Assembly (NCBI GenBank): GCA_022842255.1
Contig: JALHPW010000314.1
Location: forward strand, 1-6,266
Direction of reading: 5' to 3'
Length of the DNA stretch: 6,266 bases
DNA from: Saprospiraceae bacterium
Lineage (GTDB): Bacteria; Bacteroidota; Bacteroidia; Chitinophagales; Saprospiraceae
Shown: in pieces, positions 1 through 5,960 of the stretch
Position numbering within the stretch: the first letter of the stretch is position 1
Layout: each line of letters starts with the position of its first letter
Made by a program: the position numbers and the translations under genes
The notes under the pieces: model-generated
What the model was told of the DNA's origin: nothing
The model's database searches: none
What the model saw: only the letters and a program-made list of their open reading frames with translations

Positions 1-3000
1 CCGCCGCGCCAATGGCACGCAAGGTATAGGTAAACAATACCGTTCCATCGGGCAAATCATTGCCAAAGGGGGCATTACCATCGTCAAAGAACGAGAAGTA
101 GAGCTCCCCGGGTCCGTTGACATTCACAGAGGCAAAACCAGTTGCCAAAGCTTGAGGCACAACTGGCGAATAAGTAACCAGTTGGAACATGTTCGGATCC
201 CAAGTGAATGGGTAATCCAAAGTGCTGATATTGCAGAAGTTAGAGGCTTCCACGGAAACCGTAAACTCCTCGCCACAAGCAACCGGACCGCCGGTATAAA
301 CGTGCTCAAGTGTGACCTCCTTCACGACATTCACCACCACCTCAAATGGGTCGCCCAAGCAGGTATTGCCATCAAATGGACCTGTCGGGTTCGGGCCCGG
401 GTTCGGGCCGTCAGACTGAGGAGTGAAGGTATAGGTCACAGAACCATTGCAGACTTCTGGAGCCAAGCTGAGCGTTTGTGTAAAATGCGGGGATCCAGCC
501 AGCGAACCATCATTGTGGAAATACACAATCGCATTACCGTTTGAAGACCCCAATACGCCAGCGGTAGGGCTAGCGGTCCAATTGACCCGAACGGGGAAAC
601 CTGCGGTAGCTGGGTTCACCGAAGGCAAACCAGCAAGCGGGTCAAAGTTCAAATTCACCGTGCCGCCAGATACAATTTGTACATCCGCAGGGTCAGTCAA
701 GGCTGGCTTTGGATACACTTGCGTATTCTGTTGGAACCCACCAATCGTAGCGGTACAAACCTCCACATCGGCATAACGGGCATTTTCAACACGGAAGGTC
801 ACGCGACCGCGGTCGAACGAACCCATTGCATTGTTGATGGCTTGTGCAAAATCGCCAGGGTTTGTACTGCTGATGGTAATGGTTTGCGTGGCCGCAAACG
901 TATTATCATCTTCCAAATCAGCCGGGTTATTGGCATTGGAGTTTTCCTCCAAGGTAACATCGACCAAAACATCTTCTGTGGAGGTAGTAGTGATGGAATA
1001 GCTCACTACATCACCGGAGCAAATTTCTCCTGCGTTGTTACGGGTTACGGCTACCTCAATTGGAGCGTAAATCTGATAAATCAAGGTGATGGTCTCGCCC
1101 AAACAATCGGTCAAAGCGTCATAGTCGCCATCACTGTTCGCATCATAATAGGGGGTGAAGTTTTCGCTCATCCAGCCATAGGTTCCGCTAGCCAGATTGT
1201 AAGGGCCATAGGAACTGGAGAAGAAAAATGGCGCACCCACAGCCGGGATGTTGAAGGTATCCCTTGGGACTGGGATTGGTGTCATCCCGTACAGTAGATT
1301 GGTTGTGCCATCCACAATTTCTTCGAGGAAACCAATACCCGGCGTAGCCAGGTAATCATCGTACACAAAGCCTTCGCCCGCACACAATTTCAGGGTAATC
1401 GTGTCAGGCCCCGCGATATTGTTGATACTTTGTACATCCCCGCTCGTAGTAGTAACCGTGATGTTTTTCACCAATGGTTCTGGATATACCGTGATGGCAA
1501 CGTTAATCGGGGTGCCATCAAAACCGTTGGCGGAAGGAATTACAGTAATAATCGCCGAAAGGTTTGCATCCGTTGTGTCAGGGCCAGCGATAAATGAAAT
1601 GTCACCCGTTCCTTCATCCTCCAAGCCAATTGCGGTGTTGCTGTTAGACCAGCGGTAAGTCGCTCCAGCGCCGTAATTCCCAGAGAACGTGATGTCAACT
1701 TGAGAACCACTACAAACTGCAACCGAGGAAGGGGTCGCTGTAACCGTCGGTACGGCGTAAATTTTGTAGTTCAGAAAAATCGTATCGCCCACACAATCGC
1801 CCGCAGAAAAGTCACCGCTGTCATCGTTGTCTGAATATGGAACAAAGACCTGGTTGATGGTACCCGTGGTATCACTTGGGTTCAACAGGCCATAACCCAA
1901 CGCCCCACCATATACGGTGCCAAAGAACGTGGCTGCATCATCCGGTGCGATATTACTAGGCCCGCTCACAAGAGGCAGTCCTACTCCGTCGTAGGTGGTG
2001 TTGCCAGAGGAAACGTAGGAGCTGAGGTAGCCAATATTACCGCTGTCTACGTAGCCGGACAAAGTCAAATGATTGCCTGCTAAAAACTGAATAGTCCCAA
2101 CGTTTAATAATGAGTCATTGACTTCATTACCTGTTAGGTTATCCAAATATGCAGGACCATCTACCTCAGAAGCAGCTGTAAACGCAAAGAATGGAGAAGG
2201 AAGAATTTCCACAACCACATCAGCCACTGGACTGGCGCAACCTGAAACCGTTTCCGAAACTAGGATATCTGTAATTAGTAAATTACCGAAAAGGTCGTTT
2301 TCACCTAGTAAAATAGAATCAAGTACTGCTTTCAGGGTATCATAACCTGAGTCAATTACGATTTCATAAAGCAAGGTATCAGAAGCTAAATCATAAACGA
2401 TTTTCGCAGAGATGTTAAACTCAGTTAACGGAGCAAAGTCGTAAGCTGTCTCGTCGAACAGCAAATCGACGGTTTCCCCTGGACAAACCGGGCCTGATGG
2501 GTCAACTGTGAGTGTTGCATCCGGAATCGGGCTGACGTTTACGGTAAAGCTTGCCGTAGCGGTGCAATCATCCACACTAGTCACCGTCACGGTGTAGGTA
2601 GTGGTAGAAGTAGGTGAAACAGTAATAGCGGTGGTGGTTTCCCCATCATTGCTCCAAACGTAGGATATGCCACCAGAAGCGGTAAGGGTAACCTCCCCAC
2701 CTGCACAAATGGCGCCGTCATCTTCACCGATGCCTGAATCTTCTGTTGCAGTAATCGATGCGCTTGGCAATGGATTGACCACAAGGTTCAAATCATCGAG
2801 GGTGATAGCGCATTCCGTAGTTTCATCCGTAACCACGATATTGGTCAGGGAAACGGCACCAAACATGGTACCCTGAAAATCTACACCTTCTATATAGGTG
2901 TCAAATGCACCACTTGGTATATTGGTATAATTGATTTCTCCCATGGAGGTCCCATTGTCATCTTCCAAATCAGCTACAATGCTAAACAGGTGTCCGGTAG

Positions 3001-4030
3001 CCCCATTGTCCGTAAACGTAAGGGTCACTTCACCGCCAGCACAGATTTCCAATTCACTCAGGCTTACTTCGACATCTGGCAAGGCCTGAACTTCTATCAC
3101 AACCGTATAGTTGGTTGAAAAACCGCAGCTGTTCACCACGGTCAATACCGCGTTGTAACTACCTGGAGTCGCCCCCCCCGGAATAGTCCAGGAAATAGTA
3201 CCGGGCGCAGCAGGGACTGGGGTTGAAGCAACATCCACAAAGCCTTCGGCTTCTGCATCCACATCAAAATCAATGGAATAGGTATCCGCATCCTCCGCCG
3301 AATATTCAAAATCATATTGAAGTTGCCCTTCACACACAGCAAAATCAGTTGGAGCAGGGGTCAAGCTAGGTGCGTTCGCACACACTTCGCCATTTACAAT
3401 GACATCCCGCAAGAATAGGTCGCCTGTAAAATTCGAGCCGCTGGAAAGTCCATAAATACGGAAAGTAATGGGTTGGCTAACATTGAGCGTAACCCAGCTT
3501 GGCCAGACGCGGTTCACGCCACCACTGTTGCAAAGGTTGCTGGATTGTGGGTTGCCAGGATTGACGGTTACCCAAGGATCGGTACCGACCTTATACCCAT
3601 AACGCATGGCTATCGGTCCATCGTCGGCGGTACCTGTGAGGTTTTCACGCCGCGAGCGGGTTGAAAAACCCGTAATCTTAAGCCCGTAACCAGCATCAGG
3701 AGCCAAGGTGAACTCAATAAAATCGCCATCATTATTAAAAGTGGTGACGTTAAATACGTTCGTGGTAGGCCATCCAGTGGCACCAAAGCCCTCTGTCAAT
3801 CCAGAACAGCCAAGGTTTGCACTGGAAACACCCATGCCGCGGCCGAGGCTTGGCAACGCGTCATTGGCATTAGGGTCGACGTAGTTGGCAGCCCCCGAAG
3901 AAGCATTGGTGTACTGAAAAATCACCTGGGCATTACCCCCGGTCAGGCCAAAGCCTAAAAATACCAGGGCAAAAAGCACCAAACGCGTCGTCATTTGTCT
4001 TGCAAGACAATTGGGTAGGGTTGGTTTCAT
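1..4030 (-). CDS. Giant secreted modular PKD/Ig-like and cohesin-like surface protein (3' end outside window)
   Basis: One frame stays open from the ATG at 4030 to the left edge, giving 1343 visible residues and no stop, so the C-terminus is missing. Order of parts: signal peptide (1-34); N-terminal beta-rich domain (about 35-215); a chain of extracellular Ig/PKD-like modules, most opening with a Cys-x-Gly motif (Cys at 233, 330, 442, 516, 773, 883, 976, 1004 and 1224); a cohesin-like domain (about 1245-1343). The module at about 435-510 (ICAGGEVTL, YVWSNDGETT, TTTYTVTV, DDCTATASF) is the classic Bacteroidota PKD-like repeat. Proteins of this build are typically exported by T9SS and act as adhesins or scaffolds; that role is inferred from architecture, and no catalytic site is visible. 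No Shine-Dalgarno precedes the ATG. It is separated from the upstream operon by a terminator, so it is probably transcribed alone. The reading frame is certain, the architecture likely, the function open. Confidence 0.93.
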   Translation of the reverse strand, partial: MKPTLPNCLARQMTTRLVLFALVFLGFGLTGGNAQVIFQYTNASSGAANYVDPNANDALPSLGRGMGVSSANLGCSGLTEGFGATGWPTTNVFNVTTFNNDGDFIEFTLAPDAGYGLKITGFSTRSRRENLTGTADDGPIAMRYGYKVGTDPWVTVNPGNPQSSNLCNSGGVNRVWPSWVTLNVSQPITFRIYGLSSGSNFTGDLFLRDVIVNGEVCANAPSLTPAPTDFAVCEGQLQYDFEYSAEDADTYSIDFDVDAEAEGFVDVASTPVPAAPGTISWTIPGGATPGSYNAVLTVVNSCGFSTNYTVVIEVQALPDVEVSLSELEICAGGEVTLTFTDNGATGHLFSIVADLEDDNGTSMGEINYTNIPSGAFDTYIEGVDFQGTMFGAVSLTNIVVTDETTECAITLDDLNLVVNPLPSASITATEDSGIGEDDGAICAGGEVTLTASGGISYVWSNDGETTTAITVSPTSTTTYTVTVTSVDDCTATASFTVNVSPIPDATLTVDPSGPVCPGETVDLLFDETAYDFAPLTEFNISAKIVYDLASDTLLYEIVIDSGYDTLKAVLDSILLGENDLFGNLLITDILVSETVSGCASPVADVVVEILPSPFFAFTAASEVDGPAYLDNLTGNEVNDSLLNVGTIQFLAGNHLTLSGYVDSGNIGYLSSYVSSGNTTYDGVGLPLVSGPSNIAPDDAATFFGTVYGGALGYGLLNPSDTTGTINQVFVPYSDNDDSGDFSAGDCVGDTIFLNYKIYAVPTVTATPSSVAVCSGSQVDITFSGNYGAGATYRWSNSNTAIGLEDEGTGDISFIAGPDTTDANLSAIITVIPSANGFDGTPINVAITVYPEPLVKNITVTTTSGDVQSINNIAGPDTITLKLCAGEGFVYDDYLATPGIGFLEEIVDGTTNLLYGMTPIPVPRDTFNIPAVGAPFFFSSSYGPYNLASGTYGWMSENFTPYYDANSDGDYDALTDCLGETITLIYQIYAPIEVAVTRNNAGEICSGDVVSYSITTTSTEDVLVDVTLEENSNANNPADLEDDNTFAATQTITISSTNPGDFAQAINNAMGSFDRGRVTFRVENARYADVEVCTATIGGFQQNTQVYPKPALTDPADVQIVSGGTVNLNFDPLAGLPSVNPATAGFPVRVNWTASPTAGVLGSSNGNAIVYFHNDGSLAGSPHFTQTLSLAPEVCNGSVTYTFTPQSDGPNPGPNPTGPFDGNTCLGDPFEVVVNVVKEVTLEHVYTGGPVACGEEFTVSVEASNFCNISTLDYPFTWDPNMFQLVTYSPVVPQALATGFASVNVNGPGELYFSFFDDGNAPFGNDLPDGTVLFTYTLRAIGAA
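2..298 (-). other. Cohesin-like domain, cut by the left window edge
   Basis: Residues about 1245-1343 read ACGEEFTVSVEASNFCNI, then TLDYPFTWDPNMFQLVTYSP, then GPGELYFSFFDD, then LPDGTVLFTYTLRAIG. This matches the cohesin-type beta-sandwich pattern: a 'G-x-x-F-x-V-x-V' opening, a 'W/Y-D-P' strand, a 'G-x-L-x-F-S-x-x-D' strand and a closing 'L-P-D-G-T-x-L-F-x-x-x-x-x-A-x-G'. Cohesin-like domains are known in secreted Bacteroidota proteins outside classical cellulosomes, where dockerin partners are often unknown. The visible part covers most of a domain of roughly 130-140 residues; the end is missing. Confidence 0.65.
386..409 (-). repeat. Perfect tandem 12-bp repeat encoding a Gly-Pro-Asn-Pro linker
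   Basis: The 12-mer CGGGTTCGGGCC occurs twice back to back with no mismatch (plus-strand reading). On the coding strand it encodes Gly-Pro-Asn-Pro twice, in a loop of a PKD-like module just before TCLGDPFEV. Gain or loss of units would keep the frame. It is a small, G/C-rich, recently duplicated linker. Confidence 0.85.
708..1300 (-). repeat. Internal super-repeat, copy 2 (acidic-loop segment plus PKD-like module)
   Basis: Residues 911 to about 1107. It matches copy 1 in order: NLLYGMTPIPV, YGPYNLASGTYG, FTPYYD, acidic loop DANSDGDYDALTD (963-975), CLGETITLIYQIYA, then a module with Cys1004 (EICSGDVVSY) closing at VYPKP. The spacing of key cysteines (746 to 773; 976 to 1004) is almost identical in both copies. 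The second module is longer by about 26 residues. The Asp/Asn/Gly loop resembles calcium-binding loops of secreted proteins; calcium binding is an inference. Confidence 0.6.
1482..2002 (-). repeat. Internal super-repeat, copy 1 (acidic-loop segment plus PKD-like module)
   Basis: Residues 677 to about 850. The first part (677-759) runs from NTTYDGVGLPLV through a YGGALGYG hairpin and FVPYSD to an acidic loop DNDDSGDFSAGD (734-745), then CVGDTIFLNYKIYA. A PKD-like module follows (Cys773 in VAVCSGSQVDI, RWSN motif, closing VYPEP). The same order recurs about 230 residues later. The copies are diverged at DNA level, so this is an old duplication of a structural unit, not a recent tandem repeat. 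Confidence 0.6.
3386..3928 (-). other. N-terminal beta-rich domain of the giant protein
   Basis: Residues 35 to about 215 lie between the signal peptide and the first PKD-like module. Motifs include LGRGMGVSSANLGCSG, DFIEFTLAPDAGYGLKITGF, a GYKVGTDPWVTV strand pair, and an ending FRIYGLSSGSNFTGDLFLRDVIVNGEVC. The alternating hydrophobic pattern and the closing 'F R I Y ... L F L R D V I V N G' resemble the jelly-roll domains often found first in large secreted Bacteroidota proteins. I do not recognise a specific family. Such domains may bind carbohydrate, but nothing visible proves this. Cys residues sit at the edges of the domain. Confidence 0.5.
3929..4030 (-). other. Signal peptide of the giant protein, with two possible start codons
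   Basis: Residues 1-34 form a Sec-type signal: Lys2, Arg11 and Arg16 in the n-region, hydrophobic core LVLFALVFLGFGL, and probable cleavage in GGNA|QV. A second in-frame ATG (Met13, 3994-3992) would give MTTRLVLFALVF..., a shorter and more typical signal peptide. Neither ATG has a Shine-Dalgarno, which is normal for Bacteroidota. The first ATG has an A/T-rich leader (AAATTAGTTTTCT), which favours it slightly; the second directly follows a perfect palindrome. Which start is used cannot be settled from sequence. Confidence 0.8.
3995..4010. promoter_or_regulatory. Perfect 16-bp palindrome between two candidate start codons
   Basis: TTGTCTTGCAAGACAA is its own reverse complement over all 16 bases. 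It lies inside the signal peptide coding region if the 4030 ATG is used, and immediately upstream of the ATG at 3994 if that one is used. As RNA, it has no spare loop bases, so a DNA-binding dimer site is more plausible than a hairpin. Chance is possible, and no regulator is identified. Confidence 0.35.
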
Positions 4031-4104
4031 AGAAAACTAATTTGTTTCGGTGTGAGAAAAAAGTGAAGGGAAGATTATGATGAGCAATTGGAAATGGCTG
4101 GATA

Positions 4105-4163
4105 GGTTGAACGTCTAGCGTTTAGATGTTGAGGGCTGAGGGGTTGGGCGTTCAGGATGTTTA
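4105..4163. repeat. Degenerate G/T-rich heptamer-like block (GTTTAG type)
   Basis: The stretch can be read as units of 7-8 bases, each near GTTTAG or GTTGAG: CGTTTAG, ATGTTGAG, GGCTGAG, GGGTTGG, GCGTTCAG, ATGTTTA. No unit is repeated exactly. It lies in the leader of the giant gene and faces a complementary A/C-rich block 15 bases away. The periodicity is judged by eye. Confidence 0.4.
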
Positions 4164-4178
4164 TGGAGAGAAACCCCC

Positions 4179-4206
4179 ACTAAATCCTAAAGCACAAACC
4201 CTAAAC
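4179..4206. repeat. Four degenerate heptamers (CCTAAAC type), inverted relative to the neighbouring block
   Basis: The bases divide cleanly into ACTAAAT, CCTAAAG, CACAAAC and CCTAAAC, with the A-triplet in phase at each 7-base step. The reverse complement of the unit is GTTTAGG, the theme of the block at 4105-4163, so the two could form an imperfect stem around the short segment between them. Function unknown; it lies in the spacer or leader of the giant gene. Confidence 0.5.
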
Positions 4207-4220
4207 CAAAAGAAGATTGT

Positions 4221-4252
4221 CGAAATTAAACGTACAAATAACTAATTACCAA
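4221..4252 (-). promoter_or_regulatory. Weak candidate Bacteroidota-type promoter for the giant gene
   Basis: On the minus strand, TTG (4252-4250) is followed after 21 bases by TAATTTCG (4228-4221), one base off the Bacteroidota -7 consensus TAnnTTTG with a -33 TTG. It lies downstream of the operon terminator, and would give a leader of about 185 bases before the ATG at 4030. Such short motifs occur easily in A/T-rich DNA, so this is only a candidate. Confidence 0.2.
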
Positions 4253-4334
4253 CGAATTACCGTCGGGTGCGCTCTAGATGAGACAGGCGGACAATGAACG
4301 TCCGTATAGGCGGGAAATCTGTAATCGGATTAGG

Positions 4335-4347
4335 TTGGCACTGCCAA
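4335..4347. promoter_or_regulatory. Interrupted palindrome TTGGCA-C-TGCCAA
   Basis: Two perfect 6-base half-sites are separated by one base in the spacer upstream of the giant gene. The form fits a small operator for a dimeric regulator. No regulator gene is in the window, and a motif this short can occur by chance. Confidence 0.25.
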
Positions 4348-4392
4348 TTAGACTGCAAACTTAGAAAGCCTCCGGCGTTCGCAGCCATCCTT

Positions 4393-4428
4393 AACAAGCC
4401 TTGTTCAGAAATACCCTTTTCAGGGTAT
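4393..4428. other. Pair of adjacent small inverted repeats in the spacer
   Basis: AACAAG-C-CTTGTT (4393-4405) is followed by ATACCCT-TTTC-AGGGTAT (4411-4428), the latter a perfect 7-bp stem with a 4-base loop. Neither is followed by a T-run on either strand, so they do not look like terminators. They could be protein-binding sites or processing hairpins. Confidence 0.35.
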
Positions 4429-4472
4429 GTTTGGATAGCAACTATTGTGCCATAAATTGGGTAGGCGTTAAC

Positions 4473-4508
4473 AAAAAAATGGCGCCCCCCGAAACTTCGG
4501 ACGACGCC
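4473..4508 (-). terminator. Intrinsic terminator of the propeller operon
   Basis: On the minus strand, GGCGTCGTCCGA, loop AGTT and TCGGGGGGCGCC form a stem of up to 12 positions, with mostly G-C pairs, a few G-U pairs and one mismatch. It is followed by ATTTTTTT. It lies 98 bases after the stop codon of the Asp-box protein gene. No T-run follows on the plus strand, so it acts in one direction. It separates the operon from the giant gene. Confidence 0.85.
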
Positions 4509-4605
4509 TTACTGACAAATGAATCTTCCTTGGATATTGAGCCTAGTCTGTTGGTAGCATACGGTTGATCAGATTTATACCCATTTTTTATTGCTTCATT
4601 CCAAA

Positions 4606-5928
4606 TTACTCCCGCACAATTTTCCGCGTTGCCCAACCTTCCGATGTCTCCAGTTTCAGCAAATAAATCCCGGAAGGCAATTGCCCAACATTCAATTGTT
4701 TTTCAAAAACCGTCTGCCGGATTAACTGCCGACCCGAAAGATCGCATAGGGTAACCACCACGGGCTCGTTTGCTGCAATCCCTTCAATATCAAAGCGGAG
4801 CACATCCGATACTGGGTTGGGTGATACCGTAACCCCCGCCAGTGTTTCCTCCGCCACTTCGGTTCCCACCAAGGGAGCACCCACATACTTGAAAAGGGCT
4901 GGAGCTGCCGACGACATCAATCGACCACCTCCGGCCCAACCACTGCTGGGGGAGGCAAAACTTATGGCGTTCACGGATTGATTCAGGTTTTCTACCGTCC
5001 AGGTGGCACCAAAATCTTTGGTCAGCGCAATCTTCCCCGCAGCAAAATTGTAATTGGTGGCCAATGCATACGAACCCGGAGCTCCCGGTACCGCAATGAT
5101 GTTCCACCTGCCTACCCCCGGTTGTTGCGAAAGATTGGTCCAGGTAGCGCCACCATCGGTTGTTTTGGCCACCTTCGACAGCCCAAAATCACCTGTATAG
5201 TACAGCAAACCATTCAAATGGTCCTGGAATGCAACCGATAGTATGATGCTTGTAGACCCAAACCCGGTATTGAAAAACTCAGAGGATGCACCATAATCGG
5301 TAAACCGAATGATTCGCCCTGCCGAAGTACCATTCCAAAGCGTATCCCCTACCGTACTGGACATATTGGCACCTGAATTTAATATCTGGAACTCATCACT
5401 TTGGTATCCAGCAGCCGTTCCGTTCGTCCAATTACCGCCGTCGTTTGCTGAACGACTGATGGATTGGCGGTTGTGTGCCAACCAGTGTTGACCATCCGGA
5501 AACTGATTCAAGGCAACACCTGTACTGGTATTGTTATGCTTTTTCACCCAGACTTCTCCACCATCGGTGGTCTTGTACAATGATCGGCCAGGCCCGGTGT
5601 TGTAATCCTGTGTTGTAATCCAGGCAGTCAGGGAATCTTCTGCCACAATTTGGAAGCTAATGGTACTAAACGCCGCTTCGACTGGTTTTACCACCCAGGT
5701 TTGACCTCCATCTGAAGTGCGAAGAATTATCGGCATTACCGATGCAGGAATTGGCGCTTGGTAATACTCCTTGGAAGCGACGGCCCAAACGATTTGATCA
5801 CTTACCGCAGAGATGCTGAAAATCACTACATTGTCGGGTAAAAGCCCTGCGGCCATCGGCGTCCAGCTTTGGGCGGGAAGTGCCGCTGAAGAGGCTATTA
5901 TGAGCAGGGCGAATAGGAGTTTTTTCAT
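4606..5928 (-). CDS. Secreted Asp-box (BNR-like) beta-propeller protein with T9SS sorting domain
   Basis: The gene is complete, with 440 residues. MKKLLFALLIIASSAALPAQ is a Sec signal peptide, cleaved around residue 19. The body is a beta-propeller: clear Asp-boxes are TSDGGQTW (71), TTDGGEVW (120), SANDGGNW (160), TTDGGATW (256) and TKDFGATW (303). A degenerate one at FTDYGASS (209) fills the gap in the regular spacing of about 47 residues. A closing blade carries FASPSSGWAGGG (324-335), as in Ycf48/sortilin-like propellers. Residues from about 366 form the T9SS type A tail: VSPNPVSDVLRF, LCDLSGR, LPSGIYLLKLET, KIVRE. Asp-boxes are structural and do not imply sialidase activity; no sialidase catalytic set is visible. 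It follows its upstream paralogue by 32 bases with no terminator between, so they are probably co-transcribed. The start is set by the signal peptide and the A/T-rich leader (AAAAATTTTTAAC). Binding partner unknown. Confidence 0.95.
   Translation of the reverse strand: MKKLLFALLIIASSAALPAQSWTPMAAGLLPDNVVIFSISAVSDQIVWAVASKEYYQAPIPASVMPIILRTSDGGQTWVVKPVEAAFSTISFQIVAEDSLTAWITTQDYNTGPGRSLYKTTDGGEVWVKKHNNTSTGVALNQFPDGQHWLAHNRQSISRSANDGGNWTNGTAAGYQSDEFQILNSGANMSSTVGDTLWNGTSAGRIIRFTDYGASSEFFNTGFGSTSIILSVAFQDHLNGLLYYTGDFGLSKVAKTTDGGATWTNLSQQPGVGRWNIIAVPGAPGSYALATNYNFAAGKIALTKDFGATWTVENLNQSVNAISFASPSSGWAGGGRLMSSAAPALFKYVGAPLVGTEVAEETLAGVTVSPNPVSDVLRFDIEGIAANEPVVVTLCDLSGRQLIRQTVFEKQLNVGQLPSGIYLLKLETSEGWATRKIVRE
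4609..4836 (-). other. T9SS type A sorting domain of the Asp-box protein
   Basis: Residues about 365-440 show the known order of the Por-secretion C-terminal domain: VSPNP opening, hydrophobic strand DVLRFDIEG, VVVTLCDLSGRQL, LPSGIYLLKLE, and a basic-hydrophobic end (RKIVRE). In this family the tail directs translocation across the outer membrane and is usually removed, with anchoring to lipopolysaccharide or release. It implies that the host encodes a T9SS elsewhere. Confidence 0.92.
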
Positions 5929-5960
5929 GTTAAAAATTTTTGGTGGTAGTTGAAAGGAAG
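5929..5960 (-). other. Short intergenic gap inside the propeller operon
   Basis: Only 32 bases separate the two minus-strand genes. There is no hairpin with a T-run and no Shine-Dalgarno. The A/T-rich AAAAATTTTTAAC just before the ATG is the kind of leader Bacteroidota use for initiation. This supports one transcript for both genes. Confidence 0.7.

Larger units (their letters stand above)
4031..4472. other. Non-coding spacer between operon terminator and giant gene
   Basis: About 440 bases hold no convincing gene on either strand. Contents are the small inverted repeats at 4335-4347 and 4393-4428, a direct repeat AATTACC spaced by 11 bases near 4244-4260, an inverted repeat CGGAC...GTCCG near 4289-4305, the weak promoter candidate, and the two heptamer blocks. 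The span 4181-4260 is clearly A/T-rich. It probably supplies the promoter and a long leader for the giant gene. Confidence 0.6.

Noticed and set aside
152..776. Two overlapping plus-strand frames near the left edge
   Set aside because: Both are antisense to the PKD-like and cohesin-like coding region, and neither looks like a protein family.
1103..1144. True dockerin domain
   Set aside because: There is one loop rather than two, no following helix pattern, and the loop runs directly into a beta strand (CLGETITLIYQIYA).
677..1297. Plus-strand open frame of 206 codons
   Set aside because: It is antisense to the giant gene, whose minus-strand frame encodes recognisable repeated modules throughout; the plus-strand product has no recognisable motif.
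4179..4210. Telomere-like CCCTAAA sequence
   Set aside because: The units are degenerate and few, and the surrounding genes are bacterial; a eukaryotic telomere is not supported.
4335..4350. Sigma-54 promoter at TTGGCAC
   Set aside because: The -24-like TGGCAC is not followed by a -12 TTGC at the required spacing; the match comes from the palindrome.
4442..4636. Minus-strand open frame of 64 codons
   Set aside because: It overlaps the end of the Asp-box gene in another frame, contains the intrinsic terminator hairpin and has no domain or plausible start context.
4790..5107. Minus-strand frame of 105 codons inside the Asp-box gene
   Set aside because: It is a shifted-frame shadow of the propeller blades and linker; the in-frame protein explains the sequence fully.
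4606..5928. Sialidase assignment from the Asp-boxes
   Set aside because: Asp-boxes are structural turns shared by many propellers; the arginine triad and other catalytic residues of sialidases are not evident.
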